From Methylobacterium durans (lineage in GTDB: Bacteria > Pseudomonadota > Alphaproteobacteria > Rhizobiales > Beijerinckiaceae), in contig NZ_CP029550.1 of assembly GCF_003173715.1 (NCBI RefSeq), positions 5,844,001 through 5,908,000 of the forward strand: a stretch of 64,000 nucleotides of DNA. The letters run 5' to 3'. The notes under the pieces are model-generated. The model saw only the letters and a program-made list of their open reading frames with translations. It searched no databases and was not told the DNA's origin. Both the position numbers and the translations under genes were made by a program. This document shows positions 17,209-25,452 of the stretch, in pieces (position 1 is the stretch's first letter; each line of letters starts with the position of its first letter).

Positions 17209-17547
17209 ATGACCGACCCCACGATGAGAACCGCGAAGTTCGGCCTCGGCGCCGTCGTCCGCCACCGGATCTACCCGTTCCGGGGCATCGTGTTCGACGT
17301 GGACCCGATCTTCGACAACACCGAGGAATGGTGGCTCGCGATCCCCGAGGAGGTGCGGCCCCGCAAGGACCAGCCGTTCTACCACCTGCTCGCCGAGAAC
17401 GCCGAGTCGGAATACGTCGCCTACGTCTCCGAGCAGAACCTCGTGCCGGACACCTCGGGCGAGGCCCTGCGCCACGCCGGCATCGCCGAGGTCTTCGAGC
17501 GGGACGCCGCCGGCACCTACCGCATCCGCGACCGCCACCCGAACTGA
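17209..17547 (+). CDS. hspQ: Heat shock protein HspQ
   Basis: 112 residues. The motif AKFGLGAVVRHRIYPFRGIV with FDVDPIFDN.EEWWLAIP and the tail YVSEQNLVPD are the HspQ (YccV hemimethylated-DNA-binding-like) family pattern. In Escherichia coli HspQ is a heat-induced specificity factor of the Lon protease. ATG 17209 was chosen; TTG 17200 is also in frame. A short hairpin follows the stop. Confidence 0.92.
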   Translation: MTDPTMRTAKFGLGAVVRHRIYPFRGIVFDVDPIFDNTEEWWLAIPEEVRPRKDQPFYHLLAENAESEYVAYVSEQNLVPDTSGEALRHAGIAEVFERDAAGTYRIRDRHPN

Positions 17548-17561
17548 GCCCGGACGCGAAG

Positions 17562-17585
17562 AGGCCGGGCATCGCTGCCCGGCCT
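17562..17585. terminator. Bidirectional hairpin between hspQ and ialB
   Basis: AGGCCGGGCA, loop TCGC, TGCCCGGCCT form a perfect 10-bp stem in the 66-bp gap between two convergent genes. No T-run follows on either strand, so it is a weak intrinsic terminator or a 3'-end stabiliser. Confidence 0.6.
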
Positions 17586-17613
17586 CCCGCATGCTCGTGA
17601 TCTGCGTCCGCGC

Positions 17614-18387
17614 TTACGGCTTCGGGGCGGCGGTGGCGGCCGCGCCGCCCTTCTCCGCCTCGAGCTTCTTGCGCATGTCGTCGCTGCGCTTCTCCAGCTC
17701 GGACTGGAGCTTCTTCTGCTGCTCCTCGAGCACCTTCGGGTCCATGGCCGGGCCGTCGAAGGCCTTGCCGAAGCCCGCGAGCGGCACCGCGAAGGTGACC
17801 TCGCGCTGGGTCTGGTTCTGCACCGAGACGTTGAGGGTCGTGCCCTTCTTCATCGCCGCGACGACGCCGGCATCGAGCTGGGGCGCCTCGGCGAAGCAGC
17901 CGTTCGGGAAGCAGACCGCGAAGCGGCCGGCGGTGGGCTGCTGGCCGTCGACGGTGAAGCGGATGCCGGGCTGCAGCAGCAGGCCGAGGGGCAGCAGGTA
18001 GCGCACCACGCGCACCTCCTGCTTCGTCTGGGCGTTCTTCATCTCGTAGACGGCGACCGCGAGCACGGGCTGGCCCTGGTCGGAGACGAAGTCGCGGGTG
18101 GTGTAGCAGACGTCGGTGCCCGAGCTCTGGTCCTTGCCGCAGACCTTGGTCCAGTCGGCCTGGCTCGGCTCGGACTTGACGTTGATGATCTGCGGGCCGG
18201 TCTGCTGCGGCTGCTGGGCGGCGGGGGTCTGGGTCGGCTGGGCGGGTGCGGCGGGCGCCGGAGCGGCCGGGGCCGGCTTGCCCTTCGGCTGCGCCTGGGC
18301 GACGGCCGGTGCGGCGGCGAGGCTGCCCGCAAGCGCGAGGAACGCGGCGGCGCGCGTGCGGCGCCCCTGGCTGTTGGCGAAGAACAT
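17614..18387 (-). CDS. Invasion-associated locus B (IalB) family protein
   Basis: 257 residues with a signal peptide (RRTRAAAFLALAGSLAAAPAVAQAQ) and a Pro/Ala/Gln linker to about residue 60. The IalB domain follows, with DWTKVCGKD, a CYTTRDF motif, VVRYLLPLGLLLQPGIRF, RFAVCFPNGCFAEAP and FAVPLAGFGKAFDGP. The C-terminus is a charged helix (EEQQKKLQSELEKRSDDMRKKLEAEKGG) likely to be coiled coil. The domain was named in Bartonella but is widespread in free-living alphaproteobacteria, where its periplasmic role is unknown. AAGGGG lies upstream of ATG 18387. Confidence 0.88.
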   Translation of the reverse strand: MFFANSQGRRTRAAAFLALAGSLAAAPAVAQAQPKGKPAPAAPAPAAPAQPTQTPAAQQPQQTGPQIINVKSEPSQADWTKVCGKDQSSGTDVCYTTRDFVSDQGQPVLAVAVYEMKNAQTKQEVRVVRYLLPLGLLLQPGIRFTVDGQQPTAGRFAVCFPNGCFAEAPQLDAGVVAAMKKGTTLNVSVQNQTQREVTFAVPLAGFGKAFDGPAMDPKVLEEQQKKLQSELEKRSDDMRKKLEAEKGGAAATAAPKP

Positions 18388-18819
18388 CAGCTCTGACCCC
18401 TTGGAGTGCGTCTTGTTGAGACCGGATCGGGACGACCGGGAACCGTTTCGCGTTCGAGCCGCGGACCGCGGGCCCTGGCCCGGAAGCGCCGTCGGCCGGC
18501 ACGCCGGCCCGGGCGGCGCCGTGCGGGCGCGGGCGCCTCGCGGCTCCGCTCGAACGACAGGGCGGCCTGCTTTCCTCCGGAATACGGCGAAGACATGACA
18601 CCGCTGCCATTCCCGCACCGGGCGATGCTGCCCTGAGCGCGATCGATCCGCCGCCGGGCGGGTGTTCCGCCATCGCGACGATCGACCCCTGCCCCTGCGG
18701 ATCGGGCGGCGGCGGCGGTGAGAAATTAGGGATCGGTTAACCTTATAGTCCCATCACCGGAGGGTTGGTCCGAGAGCCGGTGACGGCTCCGGGCGACGAT
18801 TTCGGGAAGTGGGGCGCAG
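18388..18819. other. Intergenic region, ialB to AMP-ligase-like gene
   Basis: This 432-bp region lies between divergent genes. It carries an AT-richer spot near 18722-18752 (GAAATTAGGGATCGGTTAAC), which may be promoter DNA. No coding frame, RNA gene or repeat is recognisable. Confidence 0.4.
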
Positions 18820-20211
18820 GTGTCGGCGCAGGCTGCTGTCTTGGCGAGAGCCTCCGATTCGCGAGCCCTGCCCGGCTGGCCGGCGCTCGCCGACCCGTCG
18901 CCCGAGGTTGCGGCGCTTGCCGGGCCTGCGGCGCTTGTTGGGCCTGCGGCGCTTGTTGGGCCTGCGGCGCTTGCCGAGCCCGAGGTGCCGCTGCGGCGCA
19001 CCGGCCTCTGCGCCCTCCTCGCGGCCACGGCCCGGCGGTACCCGGCCCGCGTCGCCCTGATCGATGCCCCCGACAAGCCGGCCTGGAGCGGCCGGCCCGC
19101 CATGACCTGGACCTACGGCGCGGCGGCCGAGATTGTCTCCCGGCTCGCCGGCGGCCTGCGCGCCTGGCGCCTTCCGCCCGGCAGCCGGATCGGCCTCGCC
19201 CTCCCCGGCAGCACGGAAGGGCTCGTCGCCCATCTCGCCGTGGAGGCCGCCGGCCACGTCCCCTGCCTCCTCCAGACAACCTGGGACGAGGACCAATTCG
19301 CCGTCGGCATCGAGGCGGCGGGCGTCAGCGCCGTCCTGACACAGGCGCGGCTCGGCAGCGCGAGCCCGGCCGAACGCCTCTGCCGGGCCGCCGTGCGATA
19401 TTTCGGCCTGCGCTATCTCGCCGCCTTCGGGCCCGACATCCCGGACGGGGTGATCAGCCTCGACGAGATGGTGCTCGACCGGCGCAACGGCCCCGTCGCG
19501 GCCGAGACCGGAGGCGGCCTGATCAGCTTCGTCGGGGGCGATCCCGCCCAGCCCGTCCACCGGTCCGGCGACGCCCTGCTGGCGGCCATCGCGGTGCATC
19601 TCATCGCGACGCCGGTCAGGCCGGGCGAGCGCATCCTGAGCCTCGTGGCGCCCGGCGACCTGCGGGGCGTCGTCGGCGGCCTCGGGGCGGCGCTGGTCTC
19701 CGGCGCGAGCCTGGAGACCCTGCCGGTCTTCGACGGGGCGGCGCTCGCCGCTGCCCTCGTGCGGCCGGTGCCGACCCATCTCGTCCTGCCCGCCTTCCTG
19801 GAGCCGGCGCTCGCCCGGGCCGCGCTGCCCGACACGCTTCGGACGATCGCCTTCGCCCATCGCGCCCCGGCCCGGCTCACCGACCGGAGCCCGCGCACCG
19901 CCTTCGCCAGGGGGCGGATCGCGGTGGTCGACGTCCTGGCGATCGACGAGGACGTCGTCGTCTCCGGCACGCGGGGGGCCGACGACCTCGCCTTCGGCCT
20001 CGCCGAGCCCGAGCGTCTCGGGCTGCCGGCGAGCCTCCTGTCCCTGCGCCTCGACGCGGACGGGCGCCTCGCCTGCCGGGGACAGGCCGCCAAGGCCGCC
20101 CCGCCCCGCCGCGGCGAGGCGGGCGAGGTCGACGCGGCGGCCTGGCGCCCGACCCGCTACTGCCCCACCCTGTTCGCCGGGACCGCGACCGGGTTGGCGC
20201 AGGCCCCTTGA
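18820..20211 (+). CDS. Degenerate AMP-binding (acyl-CoA-synthetase-like) protein
   Basis: 463 residues with an overall layout of the adenylate-forming enzymes. An N-terminal part has LLAATARRYPARVALIDAP and the segment WTYGAAAEIVSRLAGGLRAW, the usual opening of acyl-CoA synthetases, then PGSRIGLALPGSTEGLVAHLA. The ATP-binding A3 loop (normally TSGTTGxPK) is replaced by ISFVGGDPAQPVHRSG, and the C-terminal A10 Lys domain is missing: the protein stops after AAWRPTRYCPTLFAG. So it keeps the fold but probably not the chemistry. Residues 34-53 are a threefold 6-residue repeat of GPAALV encoded by an 18-bp tandem repeat (18922-18975). It may be a regulatory or scaffold protein, or a decaying gene. 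Confidence 0.6.
   Translation: MSAQAAVLARASDSRALPGWPALADPSPEVAALAGPAALVGPAALVGPAALAEPEVPLRRTGLCALLAATARRYPARVALIDAPDKPAWSGRPAMTWTYGAAAEIVSRLAGGLRAWRLPPGSRIGLALPGSTEGLVAHLAVEAAGHVPCLLQTTWDEDQFAVGIEAAGVSAVLTQARLGSASPAERLCRAAVRYFGLRYLAAFGPDIPDGVISLDEMVLDRRNGPVAAETGGGLISFVGGDPAQPVHRSGDALLAAIAVHLIATPVRPGERILSLVAPGDLRGVVGGLGAALVSGASLETLPVFDGAALAAALVRPVPTHLVLPAFLEPALARAALPDTLRTIAFAHRAPARLTDRSPRTAFARGRIAVVDVLAIDEDVVVSGTRGADDLAFGLAEPERLGLPASLLSLRLDADGRLACRGQAAKAAPPRRGEAGEVDAAAWRPTRYCPTLFAGTATGLAQAP
18922..18975. repeat. 18-bp tandem repeat inside the AMP-ligase-like gene
   Basis: GGGCCTGCGGCGCTTGTT occurs at 18922 and 18940, with a third copy at 18958 that differs only in the last two bases. The unit is a multiple of 3 and encodes GPAALV, so copy-number change would keep the frame. 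Confidence 0.8.
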
Positions 20212-20701
20212 AGCGGCCCGCGCGGCGCTCGGGCGGGGCCGGCTGGACTGATCGCCCGCATCAGGACCGCCCCTGGCCCCGACGCCCGACACGTCCGTGC
20301 CGGGCGACCCAGCAGGATCCCGCGTGGGAGGCGCCGCGAAGGCGGCTCGACATCGGGCGCCGACACGCGCGATGCGGACGCTTTCGCGGCCTGTTCGAGG
20401 ATCCGCGGCCGCGTTCCGCCGACATACCGGGCGCCCGGAAGAGCGGGAGGAGCCCTCGCCTGCACATTCCGCAATTCGTCCTTAAAATTCAGCTGCGGCA
20501 ATTGGTTGAGGGCGCTATCTCATCCCCTGTATCAAGTGCCGGATGCCGGGCCTTGGAGGCCGAACCGGCCTCGGTTCATCCCTCGCTCAGATCCGACGTG
20601 CATTTTCGCACTGCAATCTCGCCGGCGAACCAATCTCGCATCTGCGTGTTATTGCTAGGGTCCCTTTCCAAGGGACGCACGATGAGATAACGCTGAAGCT
20701 T
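20212..20701. other. Intergenic region before the receiver-like gene
   Basis: This 490-bp region has no convincing gene. The second half (20475-20700) is more AT-rich than its surroundings, with TTAAAATTCAGC and GCAATTGGTTGAGGGCGCTATC, and probably holds the promoter of the receiver-like gene. I could not place -35/-10 elements with confidence. Confidence 0.4.
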
Positions 20702-21046
20702 ATGGGTGCGCTGCAACAAGTGCTTGTTGTCGACGACGGCCACCGCGCCGTCGATCATTCGCTCGCCGCGGAGCTCGCCGAGCTCGGCTACGCCAGCGTC
20801 ACGGCCTCGCTCGAAGCGGCCGAGGACGTGCTGGCGGTGATCGCCCGACCCGCCGCCATCCTGCTCCAGACCTCCGCCCGCGGCGGCTCCGCCTTCGCCG
20901 AGCGCGCCGCCGCCCTGCGCACCCAGATGCGGGACGCCGGCATCCCGGTCATCGTCGTGGACGAGGCCACGGGCCGCCACACCGGCGCGCCGGTCGACCT
21001 GAAGAGCCGCATCGGCCCCTACGTCCTCAACGAGCCGGACCTCTAA
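20702..21046 (+). CDS. Degenerate receiver-domain protein
   Basis: 114 residues with a CheY-like layout: QVLVVDDGHRAV (residues 6-17, keeping the acidic pair D11-D12), a helix AAELAELGYASVTA, then RPAAILLQTSARGG, and IPVIVVDEATG. The strand that should end in the phospho-acceptor Asp reads LLQTS, so phosphorylation is unlikely. The conserved Lys near the C-terminus is not obvious. This is a stand-alone pseudo-receiver, perhaps a protein-protein switch. I chose ATG 20702; the frame continues upstream without any domain. Confidence 0.65.
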   Translation: MGALQQVLVVDDGHRAVDHSLAAELAELGYASVTASLEAAEDVLAVIARPAAILLQTSARGGSAFAERAAALRTQMRDAGIPVIVVDEATGRHTGAPVDLKSRIGPYVLNEPDL

Positions 21047-21126
21047 GATTCGGCGCGAAGAGCGGGCCGCAAGCCCCTCACCGTCCTCACATTTCCAGCA
21101 CTGACGGTTCGAAGGGCAGCCCTTGG

Positions 21127-24100
21127 TCAGGCTGCCTTCCTACCCTTGCGCCCCGCGATCTTGGCGAGGCTTCGCAGGATCTGCGTCGTGATCTTCAGGC
21201 GCTCCGGCACCGTGTCGAGCTCGCGGATGAAGACGATGCTCATGTCGGGCCGAACCTTGGCGAAGGAGCCCTGCTCGGCGACGTAGGCCACGAGCCCTGG
21301 CGGGTTGGCGAAGGCCCGGTCGCGGAAGTGGATGACGACGCCCTTCGGGCCGGCCTCGACCTTCTCGACGTTGGTGTCGCGGCACAGGATCTTGATCGTC
21401 ACGATCTTGAGGAGCTGCTCCACCTCCGGCGGCAGCGGCCCGAACCGGTCGATCAGCTCGGCCCCGAAGCTCTCCATCTCGGAATCGTTCTCGATCGTCG
21501 AGAGGCGCCGGTAGAGGCCGAGGCGCACGGTCAGGTCCTCGACGTAGTCCTCCGGGATGGTGACCGGGGCGCCCAGCGCGATGGTCGGCGACCACGCCTC
21601 CTCCACCGGCTCCTCGATGCCGGCCTTGAGCGCGGTCACCGCGTCCTCCAGCATCTGCTGGTAGAGTTCGTAGCCGACCTCCTTGATGTGGCCGGATTGC
21701 TCGTCGCCGAGGAGGTTGCCGGCGCCGCGGATGTCGAGATCGTGGGAAGCGAGCTGGAAGCCCGCGCCCAGCGTGTCGAGGCTCTGCAGCACCTGCAGGC
21801 GCTTCTCGGCCTGGACCGTGAGCTGGCGGTTGGCCGGCGTCGTGAACAGGGCGTAGGCCCGGGCCTTCGAGCGGCCGACGCGGCCCCGGAGCTGGTAGAG
21901 CTGGGCCAGCCCGAACATGTCGGCCCGGTGCACGATCAGCGTGTTGGCGGTCGGGATGTCGAGGCCCGATTCCACGATCGTGGTCGACAGGAGCACGTCG
22001 AACTTGCCCTCGTAGAAGGCCGTCATCACGTCCTCGAGCTGGCCCGCCGCCATCTGGCCGTGGGCGACCGCGACCTTGATCTCGGGCATCTCGGCATCGA
22101 GGAAGCGCTTCACCTCGGCGAGATCCTCGATGCGCGGCACCACGTAGAAGGCCTGGCCCCCCCGGTAGCGCTCGCGCAGCAGCGCCTCGCGGATGAGGAG
22201 GGGGTCGAAGGGCGTCACGAAGGTGCGAACGGCCAGGCGGTCGACCGGGGGCGTCGCTATGATCGAGAGTTCACGCACGCCCGTCATGGCGAGCTGGAGG
22301 GTGCGCGGGATCGGCGTCGCCGAGAGCGTCAGCACGTGGACGTCGCTCTTGAGCGCCTTCAGGCGTTCCTTGTGGGTGACGCCGAAATGCTGCTCCTCGT
22401 CGACGATGATGAGGCCGAGATCCTTGAAGGTGATCGCCTTGGCGAGCAGGGCGTGGGTGCCGACCACGATGTCGACGGTACCGTTCGCCAGTCCCTCGCG
22501 GACCTTCTTCAGCTCCCCGCTCGACACGAAGCGCGAGGCTTGCGCCACCTGGACGGGCAGTCCCTTGAAGCGCTCGGCGAAGGTCCGGTAGTGCTGGCGG
22601 GCGAGCAGCGTGGTCGGCACCACCACCGCCACCTGGCGCCCCGAGATCGCCGCCGCGAAGGCGGCGCGGAGCGCCACCTCGGTCTTGCCGAAGCCGACAT
22701 CGCCGCAGACGAGCCGGTCCATCGGCCGGCCCGCATTGAGGTCGTCGAGCACCGCCTCGATGGCGTTGCCCTGGTCCTCCGTCTCCTCGAAGGGGAAGCG
22801 GGCGGCGAACTCGCCGTAGAGACCCTCCGGCACGGCCAGCCGGGGGGCGGCCTTCACGAAGCGCTCGGCCGCGACCTTGATGAGCGCGCCCGCCATCTCG
22901 AGGATGCGGCGCTTCATCTTGGCCTTGCGGGCCTGCCAGGCGCCGCCGCCGAGCCGGTCGAGGGGCACCTCGGCATCCTCGGAGCCGTAGCGGGTCAGGA
23001 GCTCGATGTTCTCCACCGGCAGGAGCAGCAGGCCGCCGGTATATTGCAGCTCCAGGCAATCGTGCGGCGCGCCCGCCGCCGTGATGGTCTTGAGGCCGAC
23101 GAAGCGGCCGATGCCGTGGTCGGCATGGACGACGAGGTCGCCCGGCTGCAGCGCCTGCACCTCCAGGATCACGTCCTGCGGGCGCTTGGCCTTGCGCTTG
23201 GCGCGCACCAGCCGGTCGCCGAGGATGTCGCCCTCGGCCACGATTGCGAGCTGGCCCGCCGTGAACCCGGCCTCCAGCCCCCAGACCGCGACCGCGACGT
23301 CGGTGCCGCGTTTCAGCGCGTAGACGTCCGACAGGCGGGTGATCGCAACCGGCTTCTTCAGCCCGTGGTCGGTGAGCACGCCGCAGAGCCGGTCGCGGGA
23401 GCCGTCGGACCAGGATCCCAGGATCACGTGATGACCGGATCCCTGCAGGTCGCGCACATGCGCCACCGCGGCGTCGAAGACGCTCGCCGATTCCTCGGCG
23501 CGCTCGGGAGCGAAGTTGCGCCCCGGCTGGCCCTCGCAATCGATGACGGCGCGATCCGCGCCCTCGGGCAGCGCGAACGGGGTGAGCCGCGCGATGGTCG
23601 ATGCGGCGACGCGCTCCTTCCATTCGTTCGGGGTGAGGTAGAGGGCGCGCGGCGGCAGCGGCTTGTAGGGCGCGACGCCGGCCTGGGGCGTCTTCAGCGC
23701 GCCCTCGCGGGCCTGGAAATAATCCTGGACGAGGGCGAGGCGCTCGGCCACCGCCTCCTCGACCTGCGCGTCGAACACCAGCGGCACGCCCGCGACGTAG
23801 TCGAACAGCGTGTCGAGATGGTCGTAGAAGAGCGGCATCCAGTGCTCGAGCCCGGCGTAGCGGCGGCCCTCGCTCACCGTCTCGTAGAGGCGGTCGTCCC
23901 GGGTCGCGGCGCCAAAATTCTGGATGTAGCCCTGGCGGAAGCGGCGGATCGTCTCGGTGGTGAGCTGCACCTCGCTCATCGGCACGAGGTCGAGGGAGCG
24001 CAATTGCCCGATCGTGCGCTGGGTCTCGAAATCGAAGGCGCGGATCGATTCCAGCGTGTCGCCGAAGAAATCGAGGCGGATCGGGTTCGGCAGGCCCGGC

Positions 24101-24719
24101 GGCGAGAGGTCGAGGATGCCGCCGCGCACGGCGTACTCGCCGGTGTCGCGCACGGTGCCGGTGCGCAGGAAGCCGTTCGCCTCGACCCAGGCCGTGACCT
24201 TGTCCATCGAGACGACGTTGCCGATCGCCGCCGAGAAGGTCTCGACCGCGATGCGCTCCCGCGGCGGCACCCGCTGCACCAGGGCGTTGACGGTGGTGAG
24301 GAGGACGCGCGGCGCCTCCTCCGAGGAGCGCGAGCGGGTCAGCCGCGAGAGCGCCGTCATGCGCTGCGCGGCGATGGCCGCATTCGGCGAGACCCGGTCG
24401 TAGGGCTGGCAGTCCCAGGCCGGCACGCTCATGATCTCGAGTTCGGGCGCGACGAAGCGCAGCGCGTTCTGGAAGGCGTTCGAGCGCCCGGAATCGCGCG
24501 CCACGTGGACCAGCACCGCCGGGCCCTCGAAACCCTGGCTCAGCGCGCGCGCGAGATCGGCCACGACGAGGGCGTCGAAGCCCTCCGGCACGCGGGCGAG
24601 CGTCGGGCTGTCGCCGCGCTTGAGCGCCTCGAGCGCCTTCGCGAGGGGCCGGATTTCGGCAGGGCGAAGCGGGCGGCCTGCGGCTTCGGGGCGGGGGATT
24701 TCGGTGCGGGCTTCGACAT
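21127..24719 (-). CDS. mfd: Transcription-repair coupling factor Mfd, frameshifted as given
   Basis: This large SF2 translocase removes stalled RNA polymerase and recruits UvrA. From about residue 25 the main frame carries the UvrB-homology region (AWDCQPYDRVSPN, GILDLSPPGL), the RNA-polymerase-interaction domain (LQPGDLVVHADHGIGRFVGL), Walker A GDVGFGKTEVALRAAF, motif II IVDEEQHFGV, SATPIPRTLQLAMTGVRE and the C-terminal TRCF domain. The start MSKPAPKSPAPKPQ with PARFALPKSGP lies in another frame from ATG 24719. Adding one base to the 4-base run at 24645-24648 joins it to LAKALEALKRGD and gives 1197 residues, a normal length. Without that base there is no suitable start. A GATC array (23414-23445) lies in the coding sequence. 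Confidence 0.92.
23414..23445. repeat. GATC array E inside mfd (8-bp period)
   Basis: GATC occurs at 23414, 23422 and 23438, with GATG at 23430. Units read GATCCCAG, GATCACGT, GATGACCG and GATCCCTG. Three units equal 24 bp, so the array keeps the mfd frame; it encodes part of DLQGSGHHVILGSW. It shares the period and consensus of the intergenic arrays. Confidence 0.65.
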
Positions 24720-24792
24720 GAAGGGATGCGTGTCGCTTCGTTCGGCTTGCAGCGTGAATAACTCGGCGCCGGCTCGATCGGCGCCGACGCGC

Positions 24793-24904
24793 TCCCCCTC
24801 CCGTTCGGAAGAGGGCTGGGGTGAGGGGTGCGACCGCTCCGGCTGACGCGCATCCCTCACCCGGTGCGCCGGCGCGCACGCGACCTCTCCCGAACGGGAG
24901 AGGC
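24793..24904. repeat. Palindromic intergenic repeat (REP-like), copy 2
   Basis: Same layout as 11689-11802: CCCTCCCGTTCGG..GAGGG, GGGGTGAGGGG, a divergent centre, CCCTCACCC, then CCTCTCCCGAACGGGAGAGG. It lies between sdhE and mfd, which are transcribed in the same direction. Confidence 0.75.
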
Positions 24905-24920
24905 GGGAGACCGGGCCGCG

Positions 24921-25217
24921 TCAGCTATGGATCGGCGCGTCGTGCTTGTGGAACGATCTCAGCCGCCGGTAGACGGGCGTGTCGTAGTTTCCGGGCACCT
25001 CCGCCTCGCCGGTCAGCCAGCGGAACAGGTCGCGGTCGGGCACCTCGATCAGCGCCTCGAAATCCGCGAGTTCCGTCTCGCTCAACGTCCCGATCTCGGC
25101 ATCGGCGAAGCGGCCCATGATCAGGTCCATCTCGCGGATGCCGCGGTGCCACGCCCGGTAGAGGGTGCGGCGGCGGCGCGGGTCGAGATCCGCGCTGGTG
25201 CGGGTGGTGCCGGACAT
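24921..25217 (-). CDS. sdhE: Succinate dehydrogenase assembly factor SdhE
   Basis: 98 residues of the SdhE/YgfY (Sdh5) family, which flavinylates succinate dehydrogenase subunit A. The diagnostic RGXXE motif is present as RGIREMDLIMGRFAD (about 25-40), followed by TLSETELADFEALIEVPDRDLFRWLTG, the remainder of the signature. ATG 25217 starts the protein. It is divergent from recG, with GATC array D in the shared upstream region. Confidence 0.92.
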   Translation of the reverse strand: MSGTTRTSADLDPRRRRTLYRAWHRGIREMDLIMGRFADAEIGTLSETELADFEALIEVPDRDLFRWLTGEAEVPGNYDTPVYRRLRSFHKHDAPIHS

Positions 25218-25256
25218 GGAATGAACCTTGGAGCGAACCTTGGGAGCCGAACCTGT

Positions 25257-25304
25257 GATGCCGTGATCCGGGGATCACCGGATCCCGGAATCCCCTGATC
25301 CCTG
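25257..25304. repeat. GATC array D (8-bp period)
   Basis: GATC occurs at 25265, 25273, 25281 and 25297, with GATG at 25257 and AATC at 25289, all in one 8-bp register. Units read GATGCCGT, GATCCGGG, GATCACCG, GATCCCGG, AATCCCCT and GATCCCTG. It lies in the divergent sdhE-recG promoter region. Confidence 0.75.
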
Positions 25305-25452
25305 GAGCGGAGGATTGCAAGGACGACCTGCGCTGCCCGGCCGCGATCCCGGAAGCTGTGCCGCAGCGGGAGCCGGGCCGGATCCGGTATATAAGGTCGT
25401 CCGCCCGCGGCACCATCCTCGACGGCCGCGCTCCCGCCCCCGCCGCTTCTGC

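Noticed and set aside
18922..18975. Possible CRISPR-like repeat
   Set aside because: The units are contiguous with no spacers and lie inside a coding frame.
21328..24846. A 1172-codon frame on the plus strand
   Set aside because: It is antisense to mfd, a high-GC codon-bias artefact rich in Arg, His and Glu with no domain.
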